A stretch of DNA of 64,000 bases from Cyanobium sp. Morenito 9A2 (GCF_024345575.1 NZ_JAGQBJ010000015.1:1-64000); one strand, 5' to 3'; numbered from the stretch's first letter, positions 16,923 through 26,683 are shown. Made by a program: numbers and translations. Notes: generated by a model not told the origin, from the sequence alone.

Positions 16923-17522
16923 ATGAGCGCCATGACCGCCAGCGCCACCGTTAACCGGGCTTCCGCCAAGCGTGAGGCCCTGCTGAGCACGGCCCAGGAT
17001 CTCTTCTCGCGTCAGGGCTACAGGGCCGTGGGCATCGACACCCTGCTGGCCGAGGCCGGGGTGGCCAAAATGACGCTCTACAAGCAGTTCGGCTCCAAGG
17101 AAGAGCTGATCGCCGCCGTGCTGGAACGCCTGGCCGGGCAGATCAGTGCGGCGCTCACCGCCCGGCTTGCCCGCGCGGCGGGAGGGAGCCAAGGCCGGCT
17201 CCTGGCGGTGTTCGACTGGCTGGCGGACTGGGTCCGCTCCCCCGATTTCCACGGGTGTCTGTTCATCAAGGCGGCCAGTGAGTACCCCGAGGCCACCGAT
17301 CGCCCCCGCCAGGCCGCGGAGACATTCAAGGCAGGTTGCCGCGCGCTGATGGAGGAGCAATGCCACGAACTCGGGATCGCTGATCCCTCTCATCTGGCCC
17401 GTCAGCTGCATCTCCTGCTCGAAGGCGCACTCGTGTTGTCGTTCCTCGAGCGCGATCCCCGTGCGGCCCAGGCCGCACGGGAGGCGGCAGCGGTGCTGAT
17501 CAACGCCGCGGCGCCCGGTTGA
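16923..17522 (+). CDS. TetR-family transcriptional regulator
   Basis: 199 residues, ATG start. The N-terminal TetR helix-turn-helix is intact (AVGIDTLLAEAGVAKMTLYK, then QFGSKEEL, residues 37-64), followed by a helical ligand domain with a C-terminal TetR_C block (GCLFIKAASEYPE). Proteins of this type commonly sense xenobiotics or lipophilic stress compounds. It is divergent from gst, and two palindromic sites lie between them. Confidence 0.92.
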   Translation: MSAMTASATVNRASAKREALLSTAQDLFSRQGYRAVGIDTLLAEAGVAKMTLYKQFGSKEELIAAVLERLAGQISAALTARLARAAGGSQGRLLAVFDWLADWVRSPDFHGCLFIKAASEYPEATDRPRQAAETFKAGCRALMEEQCHELGIADPSHLARQLHLLLEGALVLSFLERDPRAAQAAREAAAVLINAAAPG

Positions 17523-17545
17523 GAACCAACGTCCCGCGTTCGGTC

Positions 17546-17929
17546 TCAGCCCGCGCGCCGCTGGGTCTTGAGCAGTCGGCAGGCCAGCAGAAATCCGCCG
17601 CAGGCGACCAGGGAAACGGTGAGCACCTCTCCTCGAGCGGGGACCAGCAGCACGTAGCCCTTCCCCTTGGTGAGCGCCGCGAAGCTCGACACGCAGAACG
17701 GCATCAGGAACAGCCGCAGGGTCTGCCAGGGATCGGTTGGCGAAGCGACATCCCTGGAGACGCTGAGCATCAGGCCCACACCGATGATCACGCTGAGGCC
17801 CAGGGAGTTCAGCCACAGCAGGGGGTCGGGCTCGAACAGGGCGAAGGCGCTGACCAGGTACCAGATCAGGTAGCACCAGAGCACCTGCTTGCCCGGGCGC
17901 AGGTTGGCGAAGTAGCGCAGCAGGGTCAC
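17546..17929 (-). CDS. Conserved hypothetical membrane protein, last gene of the mobA-moaA operon
   Basis: 127 residues, GTG start six bases after the moaA stop. Three or four hydrophobic helices (LWCYLIWYLVSAFALF, SLGLSVIIGVGLMLSV, LRLFLMPFCVSSFAAL, VSLVACGGFLLACRLL) with a basic C-terminus. The pattern of a tryptophan/tyrosine-rich first helix and a KGKGYVLLVP loop resembles small membrane proteins of unknown function kept in picocyanobacteria. No catalytic motif. Co-transcription with molybdenum cofactor genes does not by itself show a role in that pathway. Confidence 0.7.
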   Translation of the reverse strand: MTLLRYFANLRPGKQVLWCYLIWYLVSAFALFEPDPLLWLNSLGLSVIIGVGLMLSVSRDVASPTDPWQTLRLFLMPFCVSSFAALTKGKGYVLLVPARGEVLTVSLVACGGFLLACRLLKTQRRAG

Positions 17930-17935
17930 CAGTGC

Positions 17936-19006
17936 TCAACCCCCGAGGTAGGCCATCTCGGCCCGTGGGGCCGCGGCTTGTGGGCTGCTCGCAACCCGTT
18001 GTTGCTCCTGGCGCTCCTCGCTGTAGCGATCGGTGCGCGCCTCCCACAGGCCCCCCAGGTTGCGTGCCAGGCCACTCCCATCGAGGGCGGGCCGCAGCCA
18101 GGGTTTGAGATCGGTGCCGCCTGTGGCGAACAGGCAGCCGTAGGCGATCCCATCGGCGGTGACGCGCAAGCGGTTGCAGTCGCCGCAGAAGGGGGCGCTG
18201 ATCGAGGCCACCACGGCAACGTGCGCCTCGCCATCGCGGTAACGCCAGCGGCTGGCGGTGCCGTGGGCGCTGCGGCCGATGGGTTCCAGGGGCCAGCGCT
18301 CGCCGAGGCGGGCCACCATCTCGGCGGCGCTCAGCACCTGATCGGCTGACCAGCCGTTGCGATGGCCCACATCCATGAACTCGATCAGGCGCAGCTCCAG
18401 CCCCCGCTCCCGGGCCAGCTGCGCCAGGGGCAGCAGCTGGTCGCCGTTGCCGCCGCGGGTGAGCACGGCGTTGAGCTTGAGCGCCCCGGTGGCTGGATCA
18501 AAGCCCGCCGCGCGGGCGTGCTCGATGGCCGCGAGCACCTTCTCCAGCACCACCGCTCCGGCGGCGGTCCCCCCGGTCAGCCCGGCCATGCGCGCCACGC
18601 TGGCGCCATCGCTGCCATCGAGGCTGAGGGTGATTCGGTCCAACCCCGCCGCCTTGAGCGCCCGGGCCCGTTCAGCGCTCAGCAACACCCCATTGCTGGT
18701 GAGGGCGATCTCGCGCAGACGGCCGCGGCGATCGCCTTCGGCCCGTTGGCGCAGGGGTTGAAGGGCCGCAATCAGTGCTTCGAGCCCTGGATGCAGCAAG
18801 GGCTCACCACCGGTGAGCCGCAGGGTGTGCGCCCCAAGGGATACGGCGGTCTCCACCAGCTGAACGCGCTCGCCCTGACTGAGCAGCTCAGGGGGATCCG
18901 TGCCCTCCGGGCAGCAGTAGGGGCAGGCCAGGTTGCAGCGGGCCGTGAGCGACAGGCGCAGCACCCCCAGGGGCCGGCCGAGCTGATCCAGGGGACCTTG
19001 CGCCAT
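17936..19006 (-). CDS. moaA: GTP 3',8-cyclase MoaA (molybdenum cofactor biosynthesis)
   Basis: 356 residues from ATG 19006; an upstream extension of the frame is antisense to, or overlaps, mobA. The radical-SAM cluster is C24-X3-C28-X2-C31 (TARCNLACPYCCPEG), and the second 4Fe-4S cluster that binds GTP is in FCGDCNRLRVTADG plus YGC. LTGGEPLL is the SAM-binding GGEP motif. The C-terminal end is a GG pair (AYLGG), as needed for activity in MoaA. It converts GTP to 3',8-cyclo-GTP, the first step of molybdopterin synthesis, required here for NarB and the YdeP-like enzyme. It is 10 bases from mobA. Confidence 0.96.
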   Translation of the reverse strand: MAQGPLDQLGRPLGVLRLSLTARCNLACPYCCPEGTDPPELLSQGERVQLVETAVSLGAHTLRLTGGEPLLHPGLEALIAALQPLRQRAEGDRRGRLREIALTSNGVLLSAERARALKAAGLDRITLSLDGSDGASVARMAGLTGGTAAGAVVLEKVLAAIEHARAAGFDPATGALKLNAVLTRGGNGDQLLPLAQLARERGLELRLIEFMDVGHRNGWSADQVLSAAEMVARLGERWPLEPIGRSAHGTASRWRYRDGEAHVAVVASISAPFCGDCNRLRVTADGIAYGCLFATGGTDLKPWLRPALDGSGLARNLGGLWEARTDRYSEERQEQQRVASSPQAAAPRAEMAYLGG

Positions 19007-19016
19007 GGGGCGCACG

Positions 19017-19613
19017 CTAGGGCCAGAGCGCGGCGGCGGTGGCGGGGTCGTTGGCGTTGCGCAGGGCGGCGGCCGGCAAGGGCACGCTGCGGGCACCCAC
19101 CGCCTCCAGCCAGCCCTGCAGGCTGCGGCGGCCCAGGGCGAGGTGCGCCTGAACCGAGGTCCGCTGCTGTCGATCGGCTGGGTAGATCCCCAGCAGCGGC
19201 TGCAGGCGTTCGCCATCGTGGGCCACCAGCACCTGCCCGGGGTCGCGATGCGCTTCCTGGCAAAGGATGTCGAGGCTGGCGCCATCCAGCCAGGGCATGT
19301 CGACGGGACAGAGCAACAGCAGGGCACCCGGGTGGTGCTCCATCAGCCGGGCCAGGGCCCGCAGGGGCCCCTCCCAGGGGGCCGGTTCTTCGAGCACCTC
19401 CAGCGGCACCGCCAGGGAGGGGGCGATGGCTCGGGCCAGCTCCAGGTGGCTGGGGTGCCGGCTGAGCACAGTGATCGGGGCGCCAGCCAGGGCCAGCAAG
19501 CGCAGGCTGCGCTCTAGCCAGCTGCCCCCTTCCTGGTGGGGCAGCAGGGCCTTGTCGCGGCCCATGCGGCGGCTCTCGCCGCCACTGAGCAGGCAGGTCC
19601 GCAGGGGGGGCAT
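19017..19613 (-). CDS. mobA: Molybdenum cofactor guanylyltransferase MobA
   Basis: 198 residues from ATG 19613 (a TTG at 19634 would add seven). The nucleotidyltransferase signature LLSGGESRRMGRDKALL is at residues 8-24, and CPVDMPWLD is the second metal/GTP-binding motif. It attaches GMP to Mo-molybdopterin, making the bis-MGD cofactor used by NarB. It is divergent from cynS-narB and leads the mobA-moaA-membrane protein operon, so cofactor and apoenzyme genes share one promoter region. Confidence 0.94.
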   Translation of the reverse strand: MPPLRTCLLSGGESRRMGRDKALLPHQEGGSWLERSLRLLALAGAPITVLSRHPSHLELARAIAPSLAVPLEVLEEPAPWEGPLRALARLMEHHPGALLLLCPVDMPWLDGASLDILCQEAHRDPGQVLVAHDGERLQPLLGIYPADRQQRTSVQAHLALGRRSLQGWLEAVGARSVPLPAAALRNANDPATAAALWP

Positions 19614-19697
19614 GGTCCGCGGGTCCAAGGCCAACGGCGGCAGCGGCTCACCCTATGGCGCCCCCATTCCGAGGGCAGCGCCGAGCCCATCGATTCC

Positions 19698-19739
19698 GTA
19701 GTGGTTGCCACTGGAGCGGCCCTGGTCGCTCCGTAGGGT
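19698..19739 (+). promoter_or_regulatory. NtcA-activated promoter for cynS-narB
   Basis: GTA-N8-CAC at 19698-19711 matches the NtcA site GTA-N8-TAC with one change and keeps the essential GT-N10-AC. Exactly 22 bases later is TAGGGT (19734-19739), a TA-N3-T -10 box. This spacing is the classic NtcA class II architecture, centred near -41.5, and it predicts activation of cyanase and nitrate reductase under nitrogen limitation. A start of transcription near 19746 would leave a leader of about 16 bases. Confidence 0.72.
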
Positions 19740-19761
19740 CCGGCCACCGTTCCCACCAGCC

Positions 19762-20217
19762 ATGGCCGCCGCTTCGGTCCCTTCCGAGCTCACCACCACG
19801 CTGCTGGCGGCCAAGCGTCGGCTTGGTTTGAGCTTCGCTGATCTGGGCGCCCTGATCGGCACCGATGAGGTCTGGGTGGCGAGCCTGCTGCATGGCCAGG
19901 CGACGGCGACCGCCCAGGAGGCCTCCACGCTGCTGACGGCTCTGCAGCTCGAGGCCTCCCTGCTCGATGAGCTCACCGCCTACCCGCTGAAGGGAGCCCT
20001 CAATCCGGTGATTCCCACCGATCCCCTGCTGTACCGCTTCTTTGAAATCCTGCAGGTCTATGGGTTGCCGCTCAAGGATGTGATCCAGGAAAAGTTCGGC
20101 GACGGCATCATGTCGGCGATCGACTTCACCCTCCATGTCGATCGGATGGAGGACCCCAAGGGCGATCGGGTGAAGGTGACGATGAATGGCAAGTTCCTGC
20201 CCTACCGCAAGTGGTGA
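19762..20217 (+). CDS. cynS: Cyanate hydratase (cyanase)
   Basis: 151 residues from ATG 19762. The N-terminal helical DNA-binding-like domain and the C-terminal catalytic domain are complete. The three catalytic residues R92 and E95 ([13 protein letters not shown]) and S118 ([10 protein letters not shown]) fall four positions from those of the E. coli enzyme (R96, E99, S122). The decamer converts cyanate and bicarbonate to carbamate, releasing ammonia and CO2. The narB start overlaps its end, so the two are one transcription and translation unit. Confidence 0.97.
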   Translation: MAAASVPSELTTTLLAAKRRLGLSFADLGALIGTDEVWVASLLHGQATATAQEASTLLTALQLEASLLDELTAYPLKGALNPVIPTDPLLYRFFEILQVYGLPLKDVIQEKFGDGIMSAIDFTLHVDRMEDPKGDRVKVTMNGKFLPYRKW

Positions 20218-22349
20218 GTGGCGCCGAGTCCGGCAACGCCCGCGCCCAGTGTCCCTATTGCGGTGTGGGTTGCGGCCTCGATCTCAAACCCCCGGCCGAA
20301 CTGGGTGGCAGCTGGACGGCCCGGGGTGATCGCCAGCACCCCTCCTCCCTGGGGCAGGTGTGCATCAAGGGGGCCACCGTTGGCGAAACGCTCGACCGCG
20401 GCCGCCTCACCACGCCCCTGTACCGCGAGCGCACCGATGAGACCTTCACCCCGATCGACTGGGAGCAGGCTTTCGAGATTCTGGTGCGGCAGATCCAGAA
20501 CGTGCGCGCCGAGCTGGGGCCGCAGGGCCTGGCGATGTATGGATCGGGTCAGTTCCTCACCGAGGACTACTACCTGGCCCAGAAGCTGTTCAAGGGGGCC
20601 CTGGGCAGCAACAACTTCGATGCCAACTCCCGCCTGTGCATGAGTTCGGCGGTGTCGGGCTACGCCCGCAGCCTCGGCTCCGATGGGCCCCCCTGCTGCT
20701 ACGACGATCTCGATGTCGCCGACACGGTGTTCGTCATCGGTGCCAACATCGCTGAGTGCCATCCGGTTCTGTTCCAGCGGCTCGTCAAGCGCCATCGCAA
20801 GCGCCGTGACCCCGATGAGCTTCGGGTGGTGGTCGTCGATCCGCGCGAAACCGCCACCATCGGCATCGCCGACCACTACCTCGCCATCCACCCCGGCACC
20901 GATCTGGTGCTGCTGCATGGCATGGGCCATCTGCTGCTGAAGCAGGCCGCGATCGACTACAGCTTCATCGAGCAAGCGACCGAGGGCTTCACCGCCTACG
21001 CCGCGCTGCTCCAGGAGTGGACGCCGTCCCGGGTCGCCCAGCTCTGCGGCATCAGCGAAGAGCAGCTCCAGGAGGTGGCTCGGCTCTGGGGACGCAGCCG
21101 CGCGGTGCTGAGTCTGTGGTCGATGGGAGTCAACCAGTCGGCGGAGGGCTCGGCGACCGTCAGCGGGATCATCAACCTGCACCTGCTCACCGGCCAGATC
21201 GGTCGGCCGGGGGCGGGGCCCTTTTCGCTCACCGGCCAGCCCAACGCCATGGGTGGCCGTGAGGCGGGGGGCCTGGCCCAGTTGCTGCCCGGCTACCGCG
21301 CCGTGGCCGAGCCGACGCACCGGGCCGAGTTGGAGCGCCACTGGGGCCTGGCCCCGGGCGCGATCTCCGCCGAACCGGGGCTGGATGTGTGGCGGCAGAT
21401 CGAGGCGATGGAGCGCGATCAACTGGGGCTGTGGTGGGTGGCGGCCACCAACCCGCTGGTGAGTCTGCCCTTCCTCGATCGGGTGCGTGCCGCCGTCGCC
21501 CGCTGCCCGTTGGTGGTGCTGTCGGAGGCCTACGTGGGCACCGAAACCGAAGCCGTGGCGCACCTGGTGTTGCCGGCGGCCCAATGGAGCGAGAAGGCCG
21601 GGGTGATGACCAACTCCGAGCGCCGCGTCACCCTTTGCTCCGCCTTCCGAGCGCCCCCCGGTGAAGCCCGCCCCGACTGGGCCGTGTTCGCCGAGCTGGG
21701 CCGCCGCCTGGGGTTCGTCGAGTTGTTCAGCTACGGCTCCAGCGCCGAGGTCTACGACGAGTTCACCGCCTGTACCCGCGGCCGGCTCTGCGACCATGGC
21801 GGCTTGAGCCACCCGTTGCTGGCCGAGCACGGCCCCCAGCAGTGGCCGTTCCCCCTGGGCACCCGTCCCGGTGGTGGTGGGAGCCGCCTGTACACCGAGG
21901 GCCGCTTCCCCACCCCCAGCGGCCGGGCGCGGTTCCTGGCCGATCAACCCCTTGGCCTGGCTGAGCCCCCCGACGACGACTACCCCCTGGTGCTCACCGT
22001 GGGACGCCATCTCAGCCAGTGGCACACGATGACGCGCACCGGCAAGGTGGAACGTCTGCTGGCGATGGAACCGGAGCCGCTGCTGGAGGTCCATCCCGAC
22101 GATGCCGAGCTCGCCGCCCTCCGTGAGGGTGGCCTGGCCTTGATCAGCTCCCGGCGGGGCAGCCTCACGGCCACGGTGACGATCACCAGGCGCATCCGCC
22201 CGGGCACGGTCTTCCTGCCGATGCACTGGGGGGCAGCCCAGGCGACTCCCTGTGAGGCCAACCGCCTGATGCACGAGCTGGGTTGCCCGATTTCCAGGCA
22301 GCCCGAGCTCAAAGCGGCGGCGGTGTTCCTCGAGGCGGTGGACGTTTAG
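20211..22349 (+). CDS. narB: Ferredoxin-nitrate reductase NarB
   Basis: 712 residues; tandem GTG codons at 20211 and 20214 both overlap the cynS stop. C14, C17, C21 and C51 (CPYCGVGC ... VCIKG) bind the 4Fe-4S cluster. The bis-MGD-binding blocks follow: [30 protein letters not shown] (with the Mo-ligand cysteine in SRLCM), and a C-terminal domain with [16 protein letters not shown]. This is the cytosolic assimilatory enzyme that reduces nitrate to nitrite with ferredoxin. Regulation by the NtcA site before cynS is likely. The end overlaps the convergent crp-like gene by four bases. Confidence 0.97.
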   Translation: MVSGAESGNARAQCPYCGVGCGLDLKPPAELGGSWTARGDRQHPSSLGQVCIKGATVGETLDRGRLTTPLYRERTDETFTPIDWEQAFEILVRQIQNVRAELGPQGLAMYGSGQFLTEDYYLAQKLFKGALGSNNFDANSRLCMSSAVSGYARSLGSDGPPCCYDDLDVADTVFVIGANIAECHPVLFQRLVKRHRKRRDPDELRVVVVDPRETATIGIADHYLAIHPGTDLVLLHGMGHLLLKQAAIDYSFIEQATEGFTAYAALLQEWTPSRVAQLCGISEEQLQEVARLWGRSRAVLSLWSMGVNQSAEGSATVSGIINLHLLTGQIGRPGAGPFSLTGQPNAMGGREAGGLAQLLPGYRAVAEPTHRAELERHWGLAPGAISAEPGLDVWRQIEAMERDQLGLWWVAATNPLVSLPFLDRVRAAVARCPLVVLSEAYVGTETEAVAHLVLPAAQWSEKAGVMTNSERRVTLCSAFRAPPGEARPDWAVFAELGRRLGFVELFSYGSSAEVYDEFTACTRGRLCDHGGLSHPLLAEHGPQQWPFPLGTRPGGGGSRLYTEGRFPTPSGRARFLADQPLGLAEPPDDDYPLVLTVGRHLSQWHTMTRTGKVERLLAMEPEPLLEVHPDDAELAALREGGLALISSRRGSLTATVTITRRIRPGTVFLPMHWGAAQATPCEANRLMHELGCPISRQPELKAAAVFLEAVDV

Positions 22350-22945
22350 GCCACCAGTCGCTCCGACTCGACCAGGGCCGGCGCCAGGCGCAGCCCCGTG
22401 CTGCCGCCATCGCCGTAAGCCACCAGATCGGTCTCCCGCCATCGCGACATCATCTTGGTGACCGTGACCCGGGTGCTGCCGATCAGTTCAGCGAGGCGTT
22501 CGTGGGTCAGGCGCATGGGCAGTTCGTACCAGGCACCGTTGCGTCGCCCCAAGCGCAGCACCAGCAGGGTCAGCAGAGCCTGGAGGCGCTGCTCGCATGG
22601 GTTGAGGTGACGGATCAGCAGCAGTTCCAGCATCCAGTCGCCCACGCCCTCGCCCGCCTTCGGGGGCGGATCGGCCGGTGTCAGGGTGGAGAGGGTGGCC
22701 GGACAGAGCGCCTCCAGCCCCACCCAGTCCCGGAGCACGGTCTCCGGGTTGAGGCCCTCCCCGCTCTGCAGGAAGCCGATCGTGATCTCCACCCCTTCGG
22801 GGCTGGGCAGGTAGACCCGCACCAATCCCGCTTCCACCCGTAGGCCGAGGCTCAGCAGGGGCGTGTTGGCATCCAACAGAACGGATTGGCCCTGCTCCAG
22901 CCTGAGCCCGGGTCGGGCGGGTCTGAGCAGGGAGGCCCGGCTCAT
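22346..22945 (-). CDS. Crp/Fnr-family regulator coupled to nrtD
   Basis: 199 residues, ATG overlapping the nrtD stop. A shortened cyclic-nucleotide-binding-like beta-roll (LRLEQGQSVLLDANTPLLSL) is followed by the Crp helix-turn-helix LTHERLAELIGSTRVTVTKMMSRW near residues 145-168. The N-terminal domain lacks an obvious phosphate-binding cassette, so it probably does not bind cAMP. It is not NtcA itself, which is longer and better conserved. Being the last gene of nrtABCD, it could tune nitrate genes in response to a metabolite, which is an inference. Confidence 0.85.
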   Translation of the reverse strand: MSRASLLRPARPGLRLEQGQSVLLDANTPLLSLGLRVEAGLVRVYLPSPEGVEITIGFLQSGEGLNPETVLRDWVGLEALCPATLSTLTPADPPPKAGEGVGDWMLELLLIRHLNPCEQRLQALLTLLVLRLGRRNGAWYELPMRLTHERLAELIGSTRVTVTKMMSRWRETDLVAYGDGGSTGLRLAPALVESERLVA

Positions 22946-23775
22946 TCGTCGTCGTGGGCGAAGCGGCGGTAAAGAAAATCAAGCGCGCGATTGCGCAGAT
23001 CAAAGTATTCCGGCTGCTCCATCAGACGGGCCCGATCCCGTGGGCGCGCAAACGGCAGCTCCAGCACCTCGCCGATCGTGGCGGCTGGGCCATTGGTCAT
23101 CATCACGATCCGGTCGGCGAGGAACAGGGCCTCATCGATGTCGTGGGTGATCATCAGCACCGTCACCTTGTGGTCGGCCCAGATGCGCAGCAGCTCCTCC
23201 TGCAGTTCCTCCCGGGTGATTGGATCGAGGGCACCGAACGGCTCATCGAGCACCAGAACCTTGGGCCTCAACGCCAGGGCCCGGGCAATCGAAACCCGCT
23301 GCTTCATGCCCCCCGAGAGGCTTGCCGGCTTCTTGTCGGCCGCTTCAGTGAGCCCCACCATGGCCAGGCTCCGCTCCACCAGCTCCCGGGCCTGGCCGTT
23401 GCGTTTCAGCTCCGGGAACACATGGTTCACCGCAAGGGCGATGTTGTCGTAGGCACTCAGCCAGGGCAGCAGCGAATAGTTCTGGAACACCACCATCCGG
23501 TCTGGCCCCGGCTCCTGAATCGTCTGGGATTCCAGCCGCACCTCTCCCTCGGTGGGCTGGCGGAATCCCGACACCATGTCGAGCAGGGTGGACTTGCCGC
23601 AACCGGAATGGCCGATCAGACAGACGAACTCACACTCGGCAACGCTGAGTTGAATGTTGTCGAGAACGGGGAAGAGCCCTGTCTTGGTGGGGTACACCTT
23701 CGAGACGCCATCGATCACCAGGAAGGGTTCCCGGGTCTGTTCGGCCAGCGGCGCCGTGATGGTTTCGGTCTGCAT
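22942..23775 (-). CDS. nrtD: Nitrate ABC transporter ATP-binding protein NrtD
   Basis: 277 residues. Walker A GHSGCGKST (55-63), signature LSGGMKQR, Walker B VLVLDEPFGALDP, and a switch histidine in MITHDIDEA are all intact. It forms the cytoplasmic ATPase with the N-terminal half of NrtC and drives import of nitrate/nitrite through NrtB. It lies 12 bases after nrtC and overlaps the regulator gene by four bases. Confidence 0.95.
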   Translation of the reverse strand: MQTETITAPLAEQTREPFLVIDGVSKVYPTKTGLFPVLDNIQLSVAECEFVCLIGHSGCGKSTLLDMVSGFRQPTEGEVRLESQTIQEPGPDRMVVFQNYSLLPWLSAYDNIALAVNHVFPELKRNGQARELVERSLAMVGLTEAADKKPASLSGGMKQRVSIARALALRPKVLVLDEPFGALDPITREELQEELLRIWADHKVTVLMITHDIDEALFLADRIVMMTNGPAATIGEVLELPFARPRDRARLMEQPEYFDLRNRALDFLYRRFAHDDE

Positions 23776-23787
23776 GGGCTTGGCGAC

Positions 23788-25812
23788 TCAGCGAAGTGGG
23801 GACGGGGAGACGGGGATCGGGCCGGGTCTGGGCGGCAAAACAACCGTTTCGCGGCTGATCGCGCCGTTGGTGCCGAGCGCCTCGAGGTAGCCCAGGGGGT
23901 CGCCGGGGTCGAGCCTTGGCGCTCCGAACGGCTGCAGCGCTGTGGACGCCCGGCTCTGGAGCGGCAGGCCCAGCGACTCGGCGGCGGCGGCGTAAAGATC
24001 GGGGCGCTGCACCCGCTCGATCACCTCCTGCCAGTTGAGCGGGAAGGGGCTGATGCCCCAGCGCGCCAGCTGGGTGAGGATCCAGGCCGCATCGCTGGGG
24101 TCGGGCGGGTTGATCTGGGCCCCGTAGAAGCGGAAGAACTCCGGCATCGGCTGCGGCTCGCCCAGGCCACGGTCGAAAGGACCAATCAGGCCCGGGCGCA
24201 GCAGGGACTCGTCGGCGCCCACATACTCCCTGCGGGCCAGCAGCTCGCTGAGATCGGCGCGGTTGGCGGGATCATCGCAATAGCGGCAGGCTTCGATCAG
24301 GGCTTTGATCAGGGCCTGGTGGGTGAGCGGGTGGGCGGCGGCCCAGTCTTCACGGACGCCCAGCACCTTTTCGCAGTGGCCGTTCCAGAGCTCCCCGTCG
24401 GTGGCGATCACCGTGCCCAGCCCCTCCTGCACGGCGCGGCTGTTCCATGGCTCCCCAACACAGAAACCATCGATGCTGCCGGCCTTGAGCGTGGCCACCA
24501 TCTGGGGCGGCGGGATCACGATCAGCTCCACATCCCGACCGGGTTCCATGCCGCCGGAGGCCAGCCAGGCCCGCAGGATCAGGTTATGCATCGAGGCGGG
24601 ATGCACCATCGCCAGCACAGGCTTGCGGCCGGGGTTGGCAACGGTCCAGGCCTTCAGGTCGGCCAGGCTGTGCACGCCGGCCTCGGCAAAACGGCGATGC
24701 AAGCTGATCGCATTGCCGTTGCGTGAGAGGGTGAGCGCCGAGATCACAGGCGTTGGTGGCTGTCCGCCGCACCCGAGGGTCATGGCGAAGGGCATCCCCG
24801 CCACCATCTGGCCCGCATCCAGCACCTTCTGGCGCACGTTGGCTTCGAGGGTCTTCCAGTTGGTCTCGCGTCGCAACGTCACCTGCTCCAGGCCGTACTT
24901 GGCGAAGAAGCCCCGCTCCTGGGCCACCACCAGGGGAGCGCAATCCGTAAGCGGGATGAAACCGATCTCCAGATTCACCTTTTCAAGCGTGTTGGCGGCG
25001 ATGGCGGTGGCTGGATTGAGGCGCTGGAGCCGGGCCAGTCGCTGCTGGTTGAGGAACTGAACCACCTCCCCCCGCTGGGAGTAGTAGGTGGGATGCGCCG
25101 CCGCGCTCAGGTGGGTGCGGGGCCGGGGCAGATCAACCTCCATGATCTGGCCGATGTAGGCCTCTGGGCCGTTGGTCATCAGCACGATGCGATCGGAGAG
25201 CAGCAAGGCCTCATCGACATCGTGGGTGACCATCACCGTGGTGACTTTGGCCTCTTCGCAGATGCGCATCAACTGCTCCTGAAGGTTGCCCCGAGTGAGG
25301 GCATCAAGGGCGCCGAAGGGTTCATCAAGCAGCAACAGCTTGGGGCGCAGGGCCAGGGCCCGGGCGATCGCCACCCGCTGCTTCATCCCTCCTGAAATTT
25401 CATGGGGATACTTGTCGGCCGCCGCCTTGAGCCCCACCAGCTTGATGTGGTGATCAATGATCGATTCCCGCTCGGCCTTGCTGCTGGAAGCCATCACGTT
25501 GTCGACGGCCAGGGCGATGTTCTGGTGCACTGTTTTCCAGGGCAGCAGCGAATAGTTCTGAAACACCACCATCCGGTCCGGCCCCGGATCGGTGACCTGG
25601 CGCCCCTCCATCAGGATGCCTCCTTCTGTGGCCTGGGTGAGACCAGCCAGCAGGTTGAGCAGCGTTGACTTTCCACAGCCCGAGTGGCCGACCAGGGAGA
25701 CGAACTCGCCCTCGGCGATGTCGAGAAAAACATCCTTCAGGGCGTTGTACTGGCCCCCGCCTTTGAGCGCAAAGCTCTGGGTGATGTTGTCGACCGTGAA
25801 CAGGGCAGGCAT
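23788..25812 (-). CDS. nrtC: Nitrate ABC transporter ATPase/substrate-binding fusion NrtC
   Basis: 674 residues. Residues 1-255 are an ABC ATPase (Walker A GHSGCGKST, signature ISGGMKQR, LLLDEPFGALD). Residues 280-650 are an NrtA-like domain (EIGFIPLTDCAPLVVAQERG, VIPPPQMVATLKAGSIDGF, VGEPWNSRAVQEGL). This fusion is characteristic of cyanobacterial nitrate and bicarbonate (CmpC) transporters; in NrtC the C-terminal domain mediates inhibition by nitrate/ammonium. It stands four bases after nrtB. Confidence 0.96.
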   Translation of the reverse strand: MPALFTVDNITQSFALKGGGQYNALKDVFLDIAEGEFVSLVGHSGCGKSTLLNLLAGLTQATEGGILMEGRQVTDPGPDRMVVFQNYSLLPWKTVHQNIALAVDNVMASSSKAERESIIDHHIKLVGLKAAADKYPHEISGGMKQRVAIARALALRPKLLLLDEPFGALDALTRGNLQEQLMRICEEAKVTTVMVTHDVDEALLLSDRIVLMTNGPEAYIGQIMEVDLPRPRTHLSAAAHPTYYSQRGEVVQFLNQQRLARLQRLNPATAIAANTLEKVNLEIGFIPLTDCAPLVVAQERGFFAKYGLEQVTLRRETNWKTLEANVRQKVLDAGQMVAGMPFAMTLGCGGQPPTPVISALTLSRNGNAISLHRRFAEAGVHSLADLKAWTVANPGRKPVLAMVHPASMHNLILRAWLASGGMEPGRDVELIVIPPPQMVATLKAGSIDGFCVGEPWNSRAVQEGLGTVIATDGELWNGHCEKVLGVREDWAAAHPLTHQALIKALIEACRYCDDPANRADLSELLARREYVGADESLLRPGLIGPFDRGLGEPQPMPEFFRFYGAQINPPDPSDAAWILTQLARWGISPFPLNWQEVIERVQRPDLYAAAAESLGLPLQSRASTALQPFGAPRLDPGDPLGYLEALGTNGAISRETVVLPPRPGPIPVSPSPLR

Positions 25813-25816
25813 GGTT

Positions 25817-26683
25817 TCAGTGGGCTCCGGTGTTCAGGCGGCTGCCGATGTAGGCGATGAGCCGATCGAGAATCAGGCCCACGATGCCCACGTAGACGAT
25901 GGCCAGGATGATCTGGCTGGTGCTGCTGTCGCCGCCGGCGTTGTAGGCATCCCAGATGAAGTAGCCGATGCCACCATCAGCCTTGAGCATCTCAGCGGCC
26001 ACGATCGCCAGCCAGGCCAGGCCGATGGCAATGCGCAGGCCCGTGAACACATAGGGAACAGTGGAGGGAATGACGATTTCTCGGATGTAGGCACGTTTGC
26101 TCAGCCTCAGCACCCGGGCCACATTGGTGTAGTCCTGGGGGATCTCCTGGATGCCCACGGCGGTGTTGATCACGATCGGCCACACGGCCGTGATGAAGAT
26201 CACGAAGATCGCCGCCAAATCCGCCTGCTGGAACAGCAACAGCGAGATCGGCAGCCAGGCCAGGGGCGGCACCGTGCGCAGCACCTGGATCATCGGATCA
26301 AACCCCTTGCGGATGAAACCGTTGAGACCCAGGGCCATGCCCGCAGCGATGCCGACCACCGCCGCCAGGCTGTAGCCGATTGCCACCCGTTGCAGGGAGA
26401 TCAGGATCTGCCAGCCCATGCCCTTGGCCGTGCCGCCGTCGTCGTAGAAGGGCTTGCTGATGTAGGGCGTCCAGGTCTGGGTGACCACCTGGATCGGTCC
26501 GGGGAAGGCGCTGCCGCTGAGGCTGCAGACAACTTGCCACACCAGCAAAGTAAGCCCGATGCAGATCACCGGAGCCTTGATCTGCCGGGCCAGGGGGCTG
26601 CTCAGCCAGGTCGGCGCAGGAGGCCGGGAGGGGCGACCGCGCGTCTGACCGGCGGCGCGACGGGGGGCAGAGGCCGTGATCAT
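25817..26683 (-). CDS. nrtB: Nitrate ABC transporter permease NrtB
   Basis: 288 residues from ATG 26683 (a TTG at 26710 would start inside the intergenic hairpin). Six membrane segments and the EAA-type loop for contact with the ATPases (the segment around QEIPQDYTNVARVLRLSK). The region near LRTVPPLAWLPISLLLF is typical of the nitrate/sulfonate/taurine permease family. It forms the membrane channel for NrtA-delivered nitrate. Separated from nrtA by 84 bases containing a strong hairpin. Confidence 0.94.
   Translation of the reverse strand: MITASAPRRAAGQTRGRPSRPPAPTWLSSPLARQIKAPVICIGLTLLVWQVVCSLSGSAFPGPIQVVTQTWTPYISKPFYDDGGTAKGMGWQILISLQRVAIGYSLAAVVGIAAGMALGLNGFIRKGFDPMIQVLRTVPPLAWLPISLLLFQQADLAAIFVIFITAVWPIVINTAVGIQEIPQDYTNVARVLRLSKRAYIREIVIPSTVPYVFTGLRIAIGLAWLAIVAAEMLKADGGIGYFIWDAYNAGGDSSTSQIILAIVYVGIVGLILDRLIAYIGSRLNTGAH

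Noticed and set aside
20202-22442. A 746-codon open frame opposite narB
   Set aside because: Antisense shadow of narB; composition is Gly/His/Gln-rich with no recognisable motif.
22346-22945. Calling the Crp-family regulator NtcA
   Set aside because: It is shorter and has a divergent N-terminal domain; its helix-turn-helix does not match the near-invariant NtcA sequence.
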